This document shows, piece by piece, positions 1 through 8,500 of a stretch of 14,757 nt of DNA. Location: the NCBI GenBank assembly GCA_902772945.1, contig CACYCU010000098.1, positions 1 through 14,757 of the forward strand, given 5' to 3'. Numbering within the stretch: the first letter of the stretch is position 1; each line of letters opens with the position of its first letter. This stretch comes from an uncultured bacterium (GTDB taxonomy: Bacteria > Cyanobacteriota > Vampirovibrionia > Gastranaerophilales > Gastranaerophilaceae). The notes under the pieces were generated by a model. The model did no database searches. It was not told where the DNA came from and was given only the letters and a program-made list of their open reading frames with translations. A program made the translations under genes and the position numbers.

Positions 1-1938
1 AAAAATGTAGATACAGGTATGGGACTTGAACGTATTACAATGGTTTGTCAAGGTGTAGCGTCTACATTTGAAACAGATCTTTTGAAACCGATTATGGATA
101 AAGTATCTGAGATGAGTGGTGTTCCTTACAAAAAATCAGAAAAAACGGATGTTTCACTTCGTATAATTACAGACCACGCTAGATGTGTATCATTCCTTAT
201 TTCAGATGGAGTAATTCCTGGTAATGAAGGCAGAAGCTATGTATTAAGAATGATTCTCCGTCGTGCACTGCGTCACGGAAAAATTCTGGGTATGGAATTG
301 CCATTCTTGTACAAGCTTGTAGATGTTGTTATCGAAAATTACGGCGAAGCATATCCTGACTTGATAAAAAATAAAGAAAAAATTAAAGATACAATCAAAA
401 AAGAAGAAGAACGTTTTAGTCAAACTCTTGATAGAGGCTACAAGTTACTAAATGAATTTATTTTTGACAAAAAAGATGTAGATGGTGAAAGTGCATTTAG
501 ACTTTATGACACCTTTGGCTTTCCGCTTGAACTGACAAAAGAGATTGCAGAAGAAAACGGGCTGAAAGTCGATGAAGACGGCTATAAAAAGGCAATGCAA
601 GAACAAAAAGAACGTGCAAAAGCAGCTACAGCAAAAATCAGCGTAACAGGTGATATCAAATATGCAAAAGTTGAAAATGAAGTAGGATCTACAGAATTTG
701 TCGGATATACAGAAAATGAATGTGATGCCAAAATTTTGGCGACAATTGAAGGGGACGGATATGTCGATATCGTTTTGAACAGAACTCCGTTCTATGCTGA
801 ATGCGGCGGACAAATCGGTGATTCAGGATTTTTGGAAAATGAAAATCTTAAAGCTGAAGTTTTGACAACTTTTAAAGTAAACAGCTTATTTGTTCATCGT
901 GCGAATGTTTTGAATGGTGAAATAACAATAGGTGAAACTGTCCATGCAAAAATAGATGTTGAAAAACGTGAAGAAATTAGGCTTCACCACTCATCTGCTC
1001 ACCTTCTGCAAGCTGCATTGATAAAAGTTCTTGGAAACGAAGTTCATCAGGCAGGTTCTCAAGTAGAACCAAACAGAATGCGTTTTGACTTTACGTTCTC
1101 CAGAGCTATGACTTCGGATGAAATTTCAAAGACTGAAGATATTGTAAACAGCTGGATTTCAGACGGTTTGCCTGTAATAACTCAAGAAATGGATATTGAG
1201 CAGGCAAAATTGACAGGTGCTACAGCATTGTTTGGTGAAAAATATGACGAAGTTGTACGTGTTGTTTCGATGGGTGAGGACGGAAATTGTGTTTCCAAAG
1301 AATTTTGTGCAGGAACTCATGCAAGAAATACAAGAGACTTAAGATTGTTTAAAATAGTTTCTGAAGGGGCAATTTCTGCAGGCACAAGACGTATTGAGGC
1401 TGTTGTATCATCTTCTGCTTTTGAATTTATGAACACAAAAGTAAAAGAATTTGATAGACTTTCTCAAATGTTTAAAGCTCATACAGATGAAGTTGTTGAA
1501 AGAGTTTTGAAACTTCAGGATGAAAATAAAGAGTTAAATAAAAAAATTGAAAAGCTTGAAGAAGAAAATTCTCGTGCAAAATTTGCGACATTTGTATCAA
1601 AAGCTCAAGATATAATGGGCGGAAAACTCTTTATATCCAAAATTGAATCTATAAACCCGGCAGCAATAAAAATTGGTGTTGAATTTCTGGCACACAAGCT
1701 GGGTGAAAGCATTATTGTATTAGCAAACAGTAAAACAGTTATTGCAAAAGTTTCTGAATCTTTTGTAAATAAAGGAATTCAAGCAGGTCAAATAGTTGGC
1801 GAAATCTCCAGAGCAACAGGCGCAAATGGCGGTGGCCGTCCTAATTTTGCGCAAGGAGGAATCAAAGATTCGTCAAAACTCGATGAAATCCTTGCAAAAA
1901 TTGAAGAAGATATAAAAACTGTAAAAATATCGTCTTAA
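1..1938 (+). CDS. alaS: Alanyl-tRNA synthetase (AlaRS), 5' end cut by the window
   Basis: Charges tRNA-Ala with alanine in the cytoplasm and edits mischarged Ser/Gly. The frame is open from base 1, and the first codons read KNVDTGMGLER, the class II motif 3 region of AlaRS. The reading frame therefore starts outside the window, not at the ATG at 19, and roughly 230-240 N-terminal residues (most of the catalytic core) are missing. The 645 visible residues give a total near 880, usual for the family. Visible parts are the tRNA-recognition region, then the editing domain with zinc ligands HSSAH (H codons at 988 and 1000) and CAGTH (C at 1306, H at 1318), a coiled coil around 1495-1580, and the C-Ala domain with GGGRPNFAQGG near 1828. 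All key editing residues are intact. The gene ends 6 bp from the convergent XRE gene and no hairpin terminator is visible. Confidence 0.98.
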   Translation, partial: KNVDTGMGLERITMVCQGVASTFETDLLKPIMDKVSEMSGVPYKKSEKTDVSLRIITDHARCVSFLISDGVIPGNEGRSYVLRMILRRALRHGKILGMELPFLYKLVDVVIENYGEAYPDLIKNKEKIKDTIKKEEERFSQTLDRGYKLLNEFIFDKKDVDGESAFRLYDTFGFPLELTKEIAEENGLKVDEDGYKKAMQEQKERAKAATAKISVTGDIKYAKVENEVGSTEFVGYTENECDAKILATIEGDGYVDIVLNRTPFYAECGGQIGDSGFLENENLKAEVLTTFKVNSLFVHRANVLNGEITIGETVHAKIDVEKREEIRLHHSSAHLLQAALIKVLGNEVHQAGSQVEPNRMRFDFTFSRAMTSDEISKTEDIVNSWISDGLPVITQEMDIEQAKLTGATALFGEKYDEVVRVVSMGEDGNCVSKEFCAGTHARNTRDLRLFKIVSEGAISAGTRRIEAVVSSSAFEFMNTKVKEFDRLSQMFKAHTDEVVERVLKLQDENKELNKKIEKLEEENSRAKFATFVSKAQDIMGGKLFISKIESINPAAIKIGVEFLAHKLGESIIVLANSKTVIAKVSESFVNKGIQAGQIVGEISRATGANGGGRPNFAQGGIKDSSKLDEILAKIEEDIKTVKISS

Positions 1939-1944
1939 AAAATA

Positions 1945-2157
1945 TTAGATTTTTTCATCAGGTATTTCCATAATTATATCTTTGACATTACAGCCAAAAA
2001 ATTTTGCAATTTTTTCTACTGTACTCAATTTCATGTCAACATGTTCATCTTTTGTAAGTTTGGTGATTGTTGCAGGGCTTAAACCTGTTTTTTCAGATAT
2101 TTCTTTTCTGGAATATTTTCTTTTCCATTTAACATTATATAAATTAATAATAATCAT
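1945..2157 (-). CDS. Small XRE/Cro-C1-type HTH transcriptional regulator (YozG/HTH_26-like)
   Basis: A 70-residue DNA-binding protein that is almost entirely one helix-turn-helix domain. Residues 17-37 (RKEISEKTGLSPATITKLTK) are the HTH, and the following LSTVEKIAKFFGCNVKDII matches the conserved tail of the small Cro/C1-like HTH_26 family. There is no sensor or dimerisation domain, so the ligand and targets cannot be read from the sequence. The ATG at 2157 is the only in-frame ATG near the N-terminus and gives the family's usual beginning. No Shine-Dalgarno precedes it. Instead TATACT lies exactly six bases upstream, so the mRNA may start at the ATG. It converges on alaS. A palindrome and a direct repeat at 2198-2230 upstream are candidate autoregulatory sites, which is inference. 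The family assignment is firm and the biological role is unknown. Confidence 0.8.
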   Translation of the reverse strand: MIIINLYNVKWKRKYSRKEISEKTGLSPATITKLTKDEHVDMKLSTVEKIAKFFGCNVKDIIMEIPDEKI

Positions 2158-2163
2158 AATAGA

Positions 2164-2169
2164 AGTATA
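2164..2169 (-). promoter_or_regulatory. Candidate -10 box of the XRE regulator, leaderless spacing
   Basis: On the minus strand TATACT is followed by six bases and then the ATG at 2157-2155, which places the predicted +1 on the A of the start codon. No convincing -35 box (TTTTAT at a 17-bp spacing) and no Shine-Dalgarno are present. Confidence 0.4.
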
Positions 2170-2197
2170 TTTTTACTATATAAGTCATAAAAGATTT

Positions 2198-2230
2198 GAT
2201 ATTACATAAAAAAGATATTACAATATCTTT
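2198..2230. repeat. Palindrome with overlapping direct repeat, possible operator
   Basis: AAAGATATT (2211-2219) and AATATCTTT (2222-2230) form a perfect 9-bp inverted repeat around AC. GATATTACA occurs at 2198-2206 and again at 2214-2222. The site lies about 50 bp upstream of the XRE start and about 170 bp upstream of dut. Without GC pairs and a T tract it is a poor terminator. An operator for the adjacent small HTH protein is plausible but unproven, since AT-rich DNA produces such palindromes by chance. Confidence 0.35.
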
Positions 2231-2350
2231 GCCGAAATGTTTTTTTATATATAAAGGAAATTGTTATAGAAGAAAATGAAGAAATAAGTCTTAGTAATAT
2301 ATTATCTGTTGACGAAAATTGAAAAATTGTAAAAAATAGCTTTTTCATGC

Positions 2351-2379
2351 TTGCTTGAGATTTTTTATGCTGATATAAT
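2351..2379 (+). promoter_or_regulatory. Promoter of dut (extended -10)
   Basis: TTGCTT (2351-2356), a 17-bp spacer and a perfect TATAAT (2374-2379) preceded by TGA, i.e. an extended -10 (TGnTATAAT). Predicted +1 is near 2386. The short leader contains a strong AGGGGG Shine-Dalgarno about six bases before the dut ATG at 2401. Confidence 0.7.
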
Positions 2380-2400
2380 TTTTCAAAAAGGGGGTATGTA

Positions 2401-2841
2401 ATGACTGTATTGAAGATTGAACGCTTGGAAAATAACAAATTTTTACCGGAATATAAAACTGAAGGTGCTGCAGGAATGGACTTGTGTGCAGCTATATCTG
2501 AACCAATTACATTGAAACCGCTTGAAAGAGCTCTTGTTCCGACCGGTTTGAAGATTGAGTTGGAACACGGTTATGAAGCACAAATAAGACCTCGCTCAGG
2601 ACTATCTATCAAGCACGGTATTACTTTAATCAATTGTGTCGGAACTATTGATGAAGATTATAGAGGAGAAGTTTGTGTCGGATTAGTAAATCTTTCAAAT
2701 GACGAATATACAATTCAACCTGATGAAAGAATTGCACAGATGGTTATAGCCCGTGTCGAACAAGCTGAAATAAAGGTTGCACTTGCTCTTTCCGAAACCT
2801 CAAGAGGCGCGGGCGGATTTGGCTCAACTGGAAGATTATAA
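2401..2841 (+). CDS. dut: Deoxyuridine 5'-triphosphate nucleotidohydrolase (dUTPase)
   Basis: Hydrolyses dUTP to dUMP and pyrophosphate, keeping uracil out of DNA and supplying dUMP for thymidylate synthesis; a cytosolic trimer. All five motifs of the trimeric family are present in order in 146 residues: motif 1 AAGMDLCA (23-30), motif 2 PRSGLSIKHG, motif 3 GTIDEDYRGEV with the catalytic Asp and the Tyr that discriminates uracil and deoxyribose, motif 4 RIAQMVI, and the C-terminal Arg/Gly-rich motif 5 RGAGGFGSTG that closes over the substrate. The length is typical of bacterial Dut. The start is well supported by AGGGGG just upstream. It is monocistronic, bounded by its own promoter and a strong hairpin terminator immediately after the stop codon. 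Confidence 0.97.
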   Translation: MTVLKIERLENNKFLPEYKTEGAAGMDLCAAISEPITLKPLERALVPTGLKIELEHGYEAQIRPRSGLSIKHGITLINCVGTIDEDYRGEVCVGLVNLSNDEYTIQPDERIAQMVIARVEQAEIKVALALSETSRGAGGFGSTGRL

Positions 2842-2846
2842 GCAAT

Positions 2847-2875
2847 AAAAAAACGAACCAAGGTTCGTTTTTTTT
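2847..2875. terminator. Rho-independent terminator of dut, probably bidirectional
   Basis: ACGAACC and GGTTCGT arms (stem 2848-2859 with 2862-2873) around a very short loop, flanked by A7 on the left and T8 on the right. It terminates dut on the plus strand. The A run becomes a T tract on the minus strand, so the hairpin can also serve the convergent GH57 gene, whose own 3' side shows only a weak AT hairpin at 2975-2989. Confidence 0.9.
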
Positions 2876-3007
2876 ATATATCGAGGAAAAGGAGGAAGAA
2901 TAAACTTATTAAAACTCGGAGCATTGTCCGTCAATTTTGTTTCCTGTTATATATATCGGCAAAAATTCGGAAAACTTTAATTTTTAAAGCTGAATTGTAA
3001 AGTTATG

Positions 3008-5233
3008 TTAAATTCTTTTTATTGTAAGCAGCATCTCGTTTGGAACTTCATATTCTTTTATTCCGAATCTTGCGTTTACAAACATAAATTCTAAGGTATC
3101 TCCTTTTTCTATATCAATATTATCAAAAGGTATACTTACATCAACATATTTTTCATATACGGCTTTTATTCTTTTAGAAGATGTAATTGTCCATAAGTTA
3201 TTTGGAAGTGCTCTTACAAGTCTAACCAAATTTATTTCGCCGTTATATATTGATATTTGCAATTCATTATGAAATTTTTCTTTAGAAATCGGTAATATAT
3301 TTTCGGTTTTTTGGATAATTCTTACAGGTGATATTGGTTGGCGTTTTTCTTTATTTCTCATATAAACGTACATTTGATTAACTTGTTTTGAAACAAGTTT
3401 TTCTTGCTGTAAGTATTCGTTAATATAGAAGCGTAGATAAAAATAATCTTTATCATAGCCAAAGCATATTTTGTCATAGAATTTATTTTCTTTTAAAACA
3501 GGCCCGTCAGGGATTTTTATGCAGCCTGCGTTTAGCCAGCTGTCATCGTCTTTATCTTTCCCGTCTATTATTGGCGTAAATTCACCTTTAGGGTATCGTG
3601 AAGGTTTGGATATTGCGGATAATAAGGGGATATCCAAATACTCAGGCATAGGATGTCCCATATATTTATAGATGTTTTTTAAATGTTCTCTGAAAATATA
3701 ATCGAAAATGTTATCTCTACCCGAATCGTTAGGTTCTCCGTACCACCAGAACCAATCAGAGCCTTCGCATATAAATAGTTCTCTTATTGCTGCTTCAATG
3801 TTAGGATTAAGCGGATTTTCTCTTACCATTTTTGATAAATCGTCACGAACTTGTTTTAAATAATTCCAAGCAAGATTTTTTAACGGTTCGTCAATCCATA
3901 ATTTAAAGTTTCTGTTTACCCATGAGCCTGATGCTATTTTGTTAAGACTTTTGCTTTGATTATCATTTTCTATATAATCACTTAATAAAACAGTCTCAAT
4001 TGATGGATCTTTTTCAATAAGTGAATATATTGTTGAGAGAAATTTTATGCCGTCTTCTTTGTAATTTTCCCAGCAGTTTTCACCATCCATGGCTATTGTT
4101 AAAAGGTGATTGTCATCCGGAGATGACAAAAGTTTGCTCTGGATAATTTTAAATCTATCATATAAGTCGTTTGCTGCTCCTTCAGGATCGTGATTCGGGT
4201 ATTCAAAACCAATAAGGTTCGGAATAAAAGAATCTCTAAATATGATTTTTGTTCCTTTGTAATCATATGTTTTCAAAAGATGGTATGGATCTTCCATATA
4301 TCCTCTAAAATCTCTGGAAAATTCAAAATTAATTGAATCAGAAAGAATTCCTTCATCTGCAATCGTCCATTCTGCTCCTGTTTGTTTTATTAGTTCCATA
4401 ACATTCGTATCAATACATTGCTCGGAAGGCCATATACCTTTTGGCCTTATCCCTAACAGTTCTTCAATTCTATCAAGAGCTTTGTTAGTTTGGACTTTTG
4501 CATCCAGTATCATTTTTAAATTTTGCGGTAAGTCTTCGCTTTTTGTTGTCTTTTTTATGGAATTTATGTCCAGCAGAATTGGCAATATCGGGTGGTAATA
4601 AGGGCTTGTTGTTACTTCAATTTTTCCGTCTTTTATGTGCTTTTTTAAACAGGGGATAATTTTATTTATTATATCTCTTTGAATATCTATAATTTTTATT
4701 CTATCTTCCAGTGTATAATTTTTTTTCTTTTTCAATAATTTTTTGAGTTCAGGATATTTGTCTTTATGCGACGGGTCAAACCAGACCAAATTGAACAAAG
4801 CCATTAAGTCTGAATATTCTTGTTCTGAAAAACTGCTTATATCTTCTGTTGTTTGGTATTTTTGATAAAGTCTGTTGTATTCTTCATTTGGGAGTACCAT
4901 AGAATGATAATTTGAATCAAAAAAATTGTTTAAAATAAAGAATTTGTCATCATCAGACAAGTCTTTTGTGTCTGTAACAGTTAGTCTTGAGTGTATATCG
5001 TGCAGACCGTTTTCTCCATAGTCGATTAATGCATCCAAAAGAACCGGCACAATATTAAAGTTAAGTTTCAAACTTGGGAACTTTTCAACAAACATAACCA
5101 TATCGAGGTAATCTTTTATTGCATGTAAACGAACCCAAGGCATCAGGTAATCTCCGGTTGGAGAAAGTTGATAAACCGGTTGATGCATATGCCAGTAGAA
5201 TGCTATAGACAATTTTTTAGTCTGACTCATCAT
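3008..5233 (-). CDS. Glycoside hydrolase family 57 protein (amylopullulanase/alpha-amylase-like)
   Basis: A 741-residue cytoplasmic enzyme (no signal peptide) of GH57, a retaining alpha-glucan-acting family. The family regions appear in order: HMHQP (15-19), GKIEVTTSPYYHP (about 203-215), GIWPSE with the predicted nucleophile Glu271, and AMDGENCWE with the predicted acid/base Asp383. EGSDWFWWYG (490-499) and a C-terminal beta-rich region (about 545-741) match the long GH57 type found in cyanobacteria and other deep lineages. Likely substrate is glycogen or another alpha-1,4/1,6-glucan; exact specificity (amylase, pullulanase, glucanotransferase or branching) cannot be read. The first of two tandem ATGs (5233, 5230) is taken. 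No Shine-Dalgarno is present; TATAAT six bases upstream suggests a leaderless mRNA. It is divergent from yidD, convergent with dut, and has no glycogen genes beside it. Confidence 0.88.
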   Translation of the reverse strand: MMSQTKKLSIAFYWHMHQPVYQLSPTGDYLMPWVRLHAIKDYLDMVMFVEKFPSLKLNFNIVPVLLDALIDYGENGLHDIHSRLTVTDTKDLSDDDKFFILNNFFDSNYHSMVLPNEEYNRLYQKYQTTEDISSFSEQEYSDLMALFNLVWFDPSHKDKYPELKKLLKKKKNYTLEDRIKIIDIQRDIINKIIPCLKKHIKDGKIEVTTSPYYHPILPILLDINSIKKTTKSEDLPQNLKMILDAKVQTNKALDRIEELLGIRPKGIWPSEQCIDTNVMELIKQTGAEWTIADEGILSDSINFEFSRDFRGYMEDPYHLLKTYDYKGTKIIFRDSFIPNLIGFEYPNHDPEGAANDLYDRFKIIQSKLLSSPDDNHLLTIAMDGENCWENYKEDGIKFLSTIYSLIEKDPSIETVLLSDYIENDNQSKSLNKIASGSWVNRNFKLWIDEPLKNLAWNYLKQVRDDLSKMVRENPLNPNIEAAIRELFICEGSDWFWWYGEPNDSGRDNIFDYIFREHLKNIYKYMGHPMPEYLDIPLLSAISKPSRYPKGEFTPIIDGKDKDDDSWLNAGCIKIPDGPVLKENKFYDKICFGYDKDYFYLRFYINEYLQQEKLVSKQVNQMYVYMRNKEKRQPISPVRIIQKTENILPISKEKFHNELQISIYNGEINLVRLVRALPNNLWTITSSKRIKAVYEKYVDVSIPFDNIDIEKGDTLEFMFVNARFGIKEYEVPNEMLLTIKRI

Positions 5234-5239
5234 AGGTTT

Positions 5240-5267
5240 ATTATATCAAAAAATATCAATCAAACAA
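5240..5267 (-). promoter_or_regulatory. Promoter of the GH57 gene, leaderless spacing
   Basis: Reading the minus strand: TTGTTT (5267-5262), 16-bp spacer, TATAAT (5245-5240) preceded by TGA (extended -10). Six bases separate the -10 box from the first ATG, so the predicted +1 coincides with the start codon. No ribosome binding site is seen. Confidence 0.6.
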
Positions 5268-5277
5268 AATTATGTTA

Positions 5278-5306
5278 TTGTTTTAATAAAATTATTATGT
5301 TATAAA
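5278..5306 (+). promoter_or_regulatory. Promoter of yidD, near-leaderless spacing
   Basis: TTGTTT (5278-5283), 17-bp spacer, TATAAA (5301-5306) preceded by TGT (extended -10). Seven bases then lead to the ATG at 5314, giving a predicted leader of about one base and no Shine-Dalgarno. It uses the same -35 hexamer as the divergent GH57 promoter. Confidence 0.6.
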
Positions 5307-5313
5307 GTTTTAA

Positions 5314-5520
5314 ATGAAAAAATTATTATTATTTTTAATTTCAATATATCAATTTATTTCCAAATATACACCTGCAACTTGCAGGTTTTATCCTACTTGT
5401 TCTGAATATACAAAACAGGCAATAGTAAAATACGGTGTTTTAAAAGGTTCTTGGCTTGGCATAAAACGTATATGCAGATGTCATCCTAAAAATCCCGGCG
5501 GATACGACCCTGTCCCTTAA
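5314..5520 (+). CDS. yidD: Membrane protein insertion efficiency factor YidD
   Basis: A small inner-membrane-associated protein that assists YidC-dependent insertion of membrane proteins. At 68 residues it is at the short end of the family. It shows a hydrophobic/amphipathic N-terminus (1-18), the signature TPATCRFYPTCSEYT (19-33), KGSWLGIKRICRCHP (44-58) and the terminal GGYDPVP. Conserved cysteines are at 23, 29, 54 and 56. In many bacteria yidD lies in the rpmH-rnpA-yidD-yidC cluster; here it stands alone, divergent from GH57 and converging on the AsmA-like gene with a 4-bp gap. The start lacks a Shine-Dalgarno, but the protein begins exactly where family members do, and a well-placed -10 box lies just upstream. 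Confidence 0.96.
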   Translation: MKKLLLFLISIYQFISKYTPATCRFYPTCSEYTKQAIVKYGVLKGSWLGIKRICRCHPKNPGGYDPVP

Positions 5521-5524
5521 TGTA

Positions 5525-8500
5525 TTATTTTACCCATTTGAAACTTTTTACATAGTCTGTACCGTTGATATCACCGTTAATTTCGACCGCAAAAATTCTA
5601 TAGATATCAGTTACATCTTTAATATTTGGAATTTTGCTGATATCTGATTGTAAAATAAGTTTTTCTGTAGAATCATTAATTCCCGGAATTGTATTAAACA
5701 GGGTATTCAATGAAACATTTTTTAATTTTCCAAAGACTGTAGTTATGTTTTTAGAAAGGCTTCCGAATATTTTCATATCAGCAAGTGAATTTGCTATATT
5801 ATATGAACCTGTCATGTACATATTTAAGTCGTTTCCCTTTGAATATATGCTAATTTTATCAGCTATGCCTTCTTTGATATTAATGTCGCCTGAAATACTC
5901 TCAAAATTTCCTGTTTTAAGTGGCGTTATAAGGTCAACCAAACTGTTAATAGATAATCCTGTGATACCGCCTTTGAATAGATTTCCTGCCTTTAAAAGAT
6001 ATTCTAATGAACCGAGTTTAGGCATTCTGCCGTCTGCAATTTTAAAGTTGCCTTTGCCGGTTAATGTTTTAAAACAGTTATCATTTGATTTACCGTTACA
6101 AAACAGATCAAAATCTCCGTTTATTGAACCGTAAACTTGACCTTTTAAATCGAATAATGCTTCTGACATAATATTTGCGTTTGCATCATTCAAGTGTATT
6201 GAAATATTTGTATCTTGGTTTAAAAGATTATATTTGATATTTCCGTTTACTGTGCCCTTTGCAATGTTGAATTTGAAATTATCTACGTTAGCAATGCTTT
6301 TTTCGTTAATTTTCAAATTAGCGAAAAATTTCTCTGCATCTATATTTCTGACATGAATTTTGTTTGCTTGAACCTCAGCATTATTAATAATAAGTTGAGA
6401 AATATCAAAGGGTGCTGATGAATTTTTAATATTTTTATTTTTTGTGGCTTCAGCTTCCAGATCTCGAATAGCATCGGTAATCTTGTTGACATTTAAATCT
6501 GCCATATCAAGTTTTATATTCTCAATTACATATGGCGGAGTGAGTTTGTTTTTCATTATTGCATCTAAAATAACGTCGTTTGTTAAAACTTTGCCTTTAC
6601 TTGCAATAAATATTTTGTCAGGTTTAAATTCTATATTTAAATCTCTGATTGTTGAATCAAAGAACGGTATATCTATACTTGTTATATCAAATTTGCCGTT
6701 AATTTTGGGGTTTAGTGATGTCCCGTTAATGATGATGTCTGATGAAAAAACTCCTTGTTTCATAAACGGTTTCCTAAATATTATATTGAAGATTTTAGCA
6801 TCTGTGGGGTTTTCGGTTTTAATTTTGAAATTATTAAAACCGATTATATTATCTTTTAATATTGAAAGATTTCCGGATGCGTTGAGCTGGGTGTTTACAA
6901 ACGGCTTGTTATTTTGAGACATAATAATTTTGTCATACTTAAGATTATTTATTTTTATTCTGTTCGGAGAGTATGTATTATCCAGAGTTATTTTTACCGG
7001 ATTTTCAAAATCTCCAATTGTAGCACCCATATAATAAAGGCTTGAATTTTCTTTTATGTCCAAAACAGATTTTGTATTGAGGTTGTTTACAGAGCCGTTA
7101 ATATTAGACGAAAATATTGCATCTCCTTTTATTTTTATTGGGTAAATTGAGTTTTTATTAAAAAACTGATCCAAAAAATCTTGGGTAGGTTTTGTGTTCA
7201 GATATAATTTAAATGTAGGTTTTTTATATACGTTAAAAATTTTTCCGTCAACAAACACCGGCATTTCGTCAATTCTTGCATTAAGTTTGTTTAAATTTAG
7301 TGTGTTATTTTGAAGTAAAATATTTCCGCTGTTGAATGATAATTTTGTATTTTCAGGTTTGTAAAGCAAACTGATATTGTCTAGAACCGTATATAAATTC
7401 AAGTTGTTATTTTTTGCTCTGGCACTTATGTCTATTTTACCATTTATAAATTCAATATCAGAGAGTTGTTTAGAAATATCTGACGGCAAAAAGTCTTTAA
7501 ATGTTTCATTTTTTAAAATGCTTAAATCAAAAGATTCCACTTTGCCATAGCCGTTTACTATCCTGTTTGGACTAAATATTTTTGATGCGTTTAGTGATAA
7601 ATTATATGGATTGTTGTCAATTTTTCCTTTTATTTGGGAGATTTTCAAATTTGAATTTGAAAGCTCAAAATTAGCATTATTATCAATAATAATGGAACTG
7701 TGTGAATTTTTGTTAGAAAAAATTGTGCCTTTAATATTTACCTTATCGTATTCCGGCGGGTCAATCTTTCCGTTATATTTTGCATTGAAAGAAACATTTA
7801 TTGTAGAAAGATCTTTTTTTGAATAAGGCAATTGGGCAGATGATACCAAATCTCCTATGCTTAGTTTATTAGAATTTATATTTACATTACAAATATTATT
7901 TTTTATTAATCCGTCAATTTTTATAAGCGATGAGCCAAGTGCTGATTTTAAATCAAAATTGGCATCAAGATTTTTAAAGTTAATTAATCCGGATATATTA
8001 CTCAAAGATGATGCATCTTTCGGCTTAATTTTATTCCCTAATAATTTGATAGAGCCTTTTGCAAATAAATTTTTATTAAAAACAATATCATTAACATCTT
8101 TTACTTTGCCGGTAAGATTTAATATAACATCTGCGTTTCCTGATGCTGATTCTATCGGTTTTATAAGTTCTTGAACATCCTTCAACATTGGAGATGTTTG
8201 TATTGATTTTAAAAGTTTGCCCAAATCCTGATTGTTTGATGTTACATCAAAATTTAAATCTCCAAGCAAAGAACAAGTACCTTTTATTGAAATCGGTTTG
8301 CCGTTTAAAATTGCAGTTTTACTTTCAAATTTTGTATTTTGATCTTCAAATTTTAATGAACCGGAACCGTTATTAATTTCTAAATTGTATATGTCGAGAA
8401 AAGATACTGTCGCATTTTTAAATTTAAACTCTCCCCAACCGTGCGGGTCTTTTTTTGTTCCTGTAATGTGCAAATCTATTCCGCCCAAACCTTTTATATC

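Noticed and set aside
448..813. Open frame of 121 codons on the minus strand inside alaS
   Set aside because: Antisense to well-conserved AlaRS sequence; low-complexity Phe/Cys-rich translation with no domain.
2200..2322. Plus-strand open stretch ending in a plausible EIVIEENEEISLSNILSVDEN-like tail
   Set aside because: No ATG, GTG or TTG occurs in frame and it runs through the palindrome; at most a decayed fragment.
2202..2438. 78-codon minus-strand frame overlapping the dut promoter and start
   Set aside because: It covers the promoter, ribosome binding site and first codons of dut and has no domain.
2975..2989. Hairpin CTTTAA-TTT-TTAAAG as a GH57 terminator
   Set aside because: The stem has almost no GC pairs; the GC-containing bidirectional hairpin at 2847-2875 is a better terminator for this gene.
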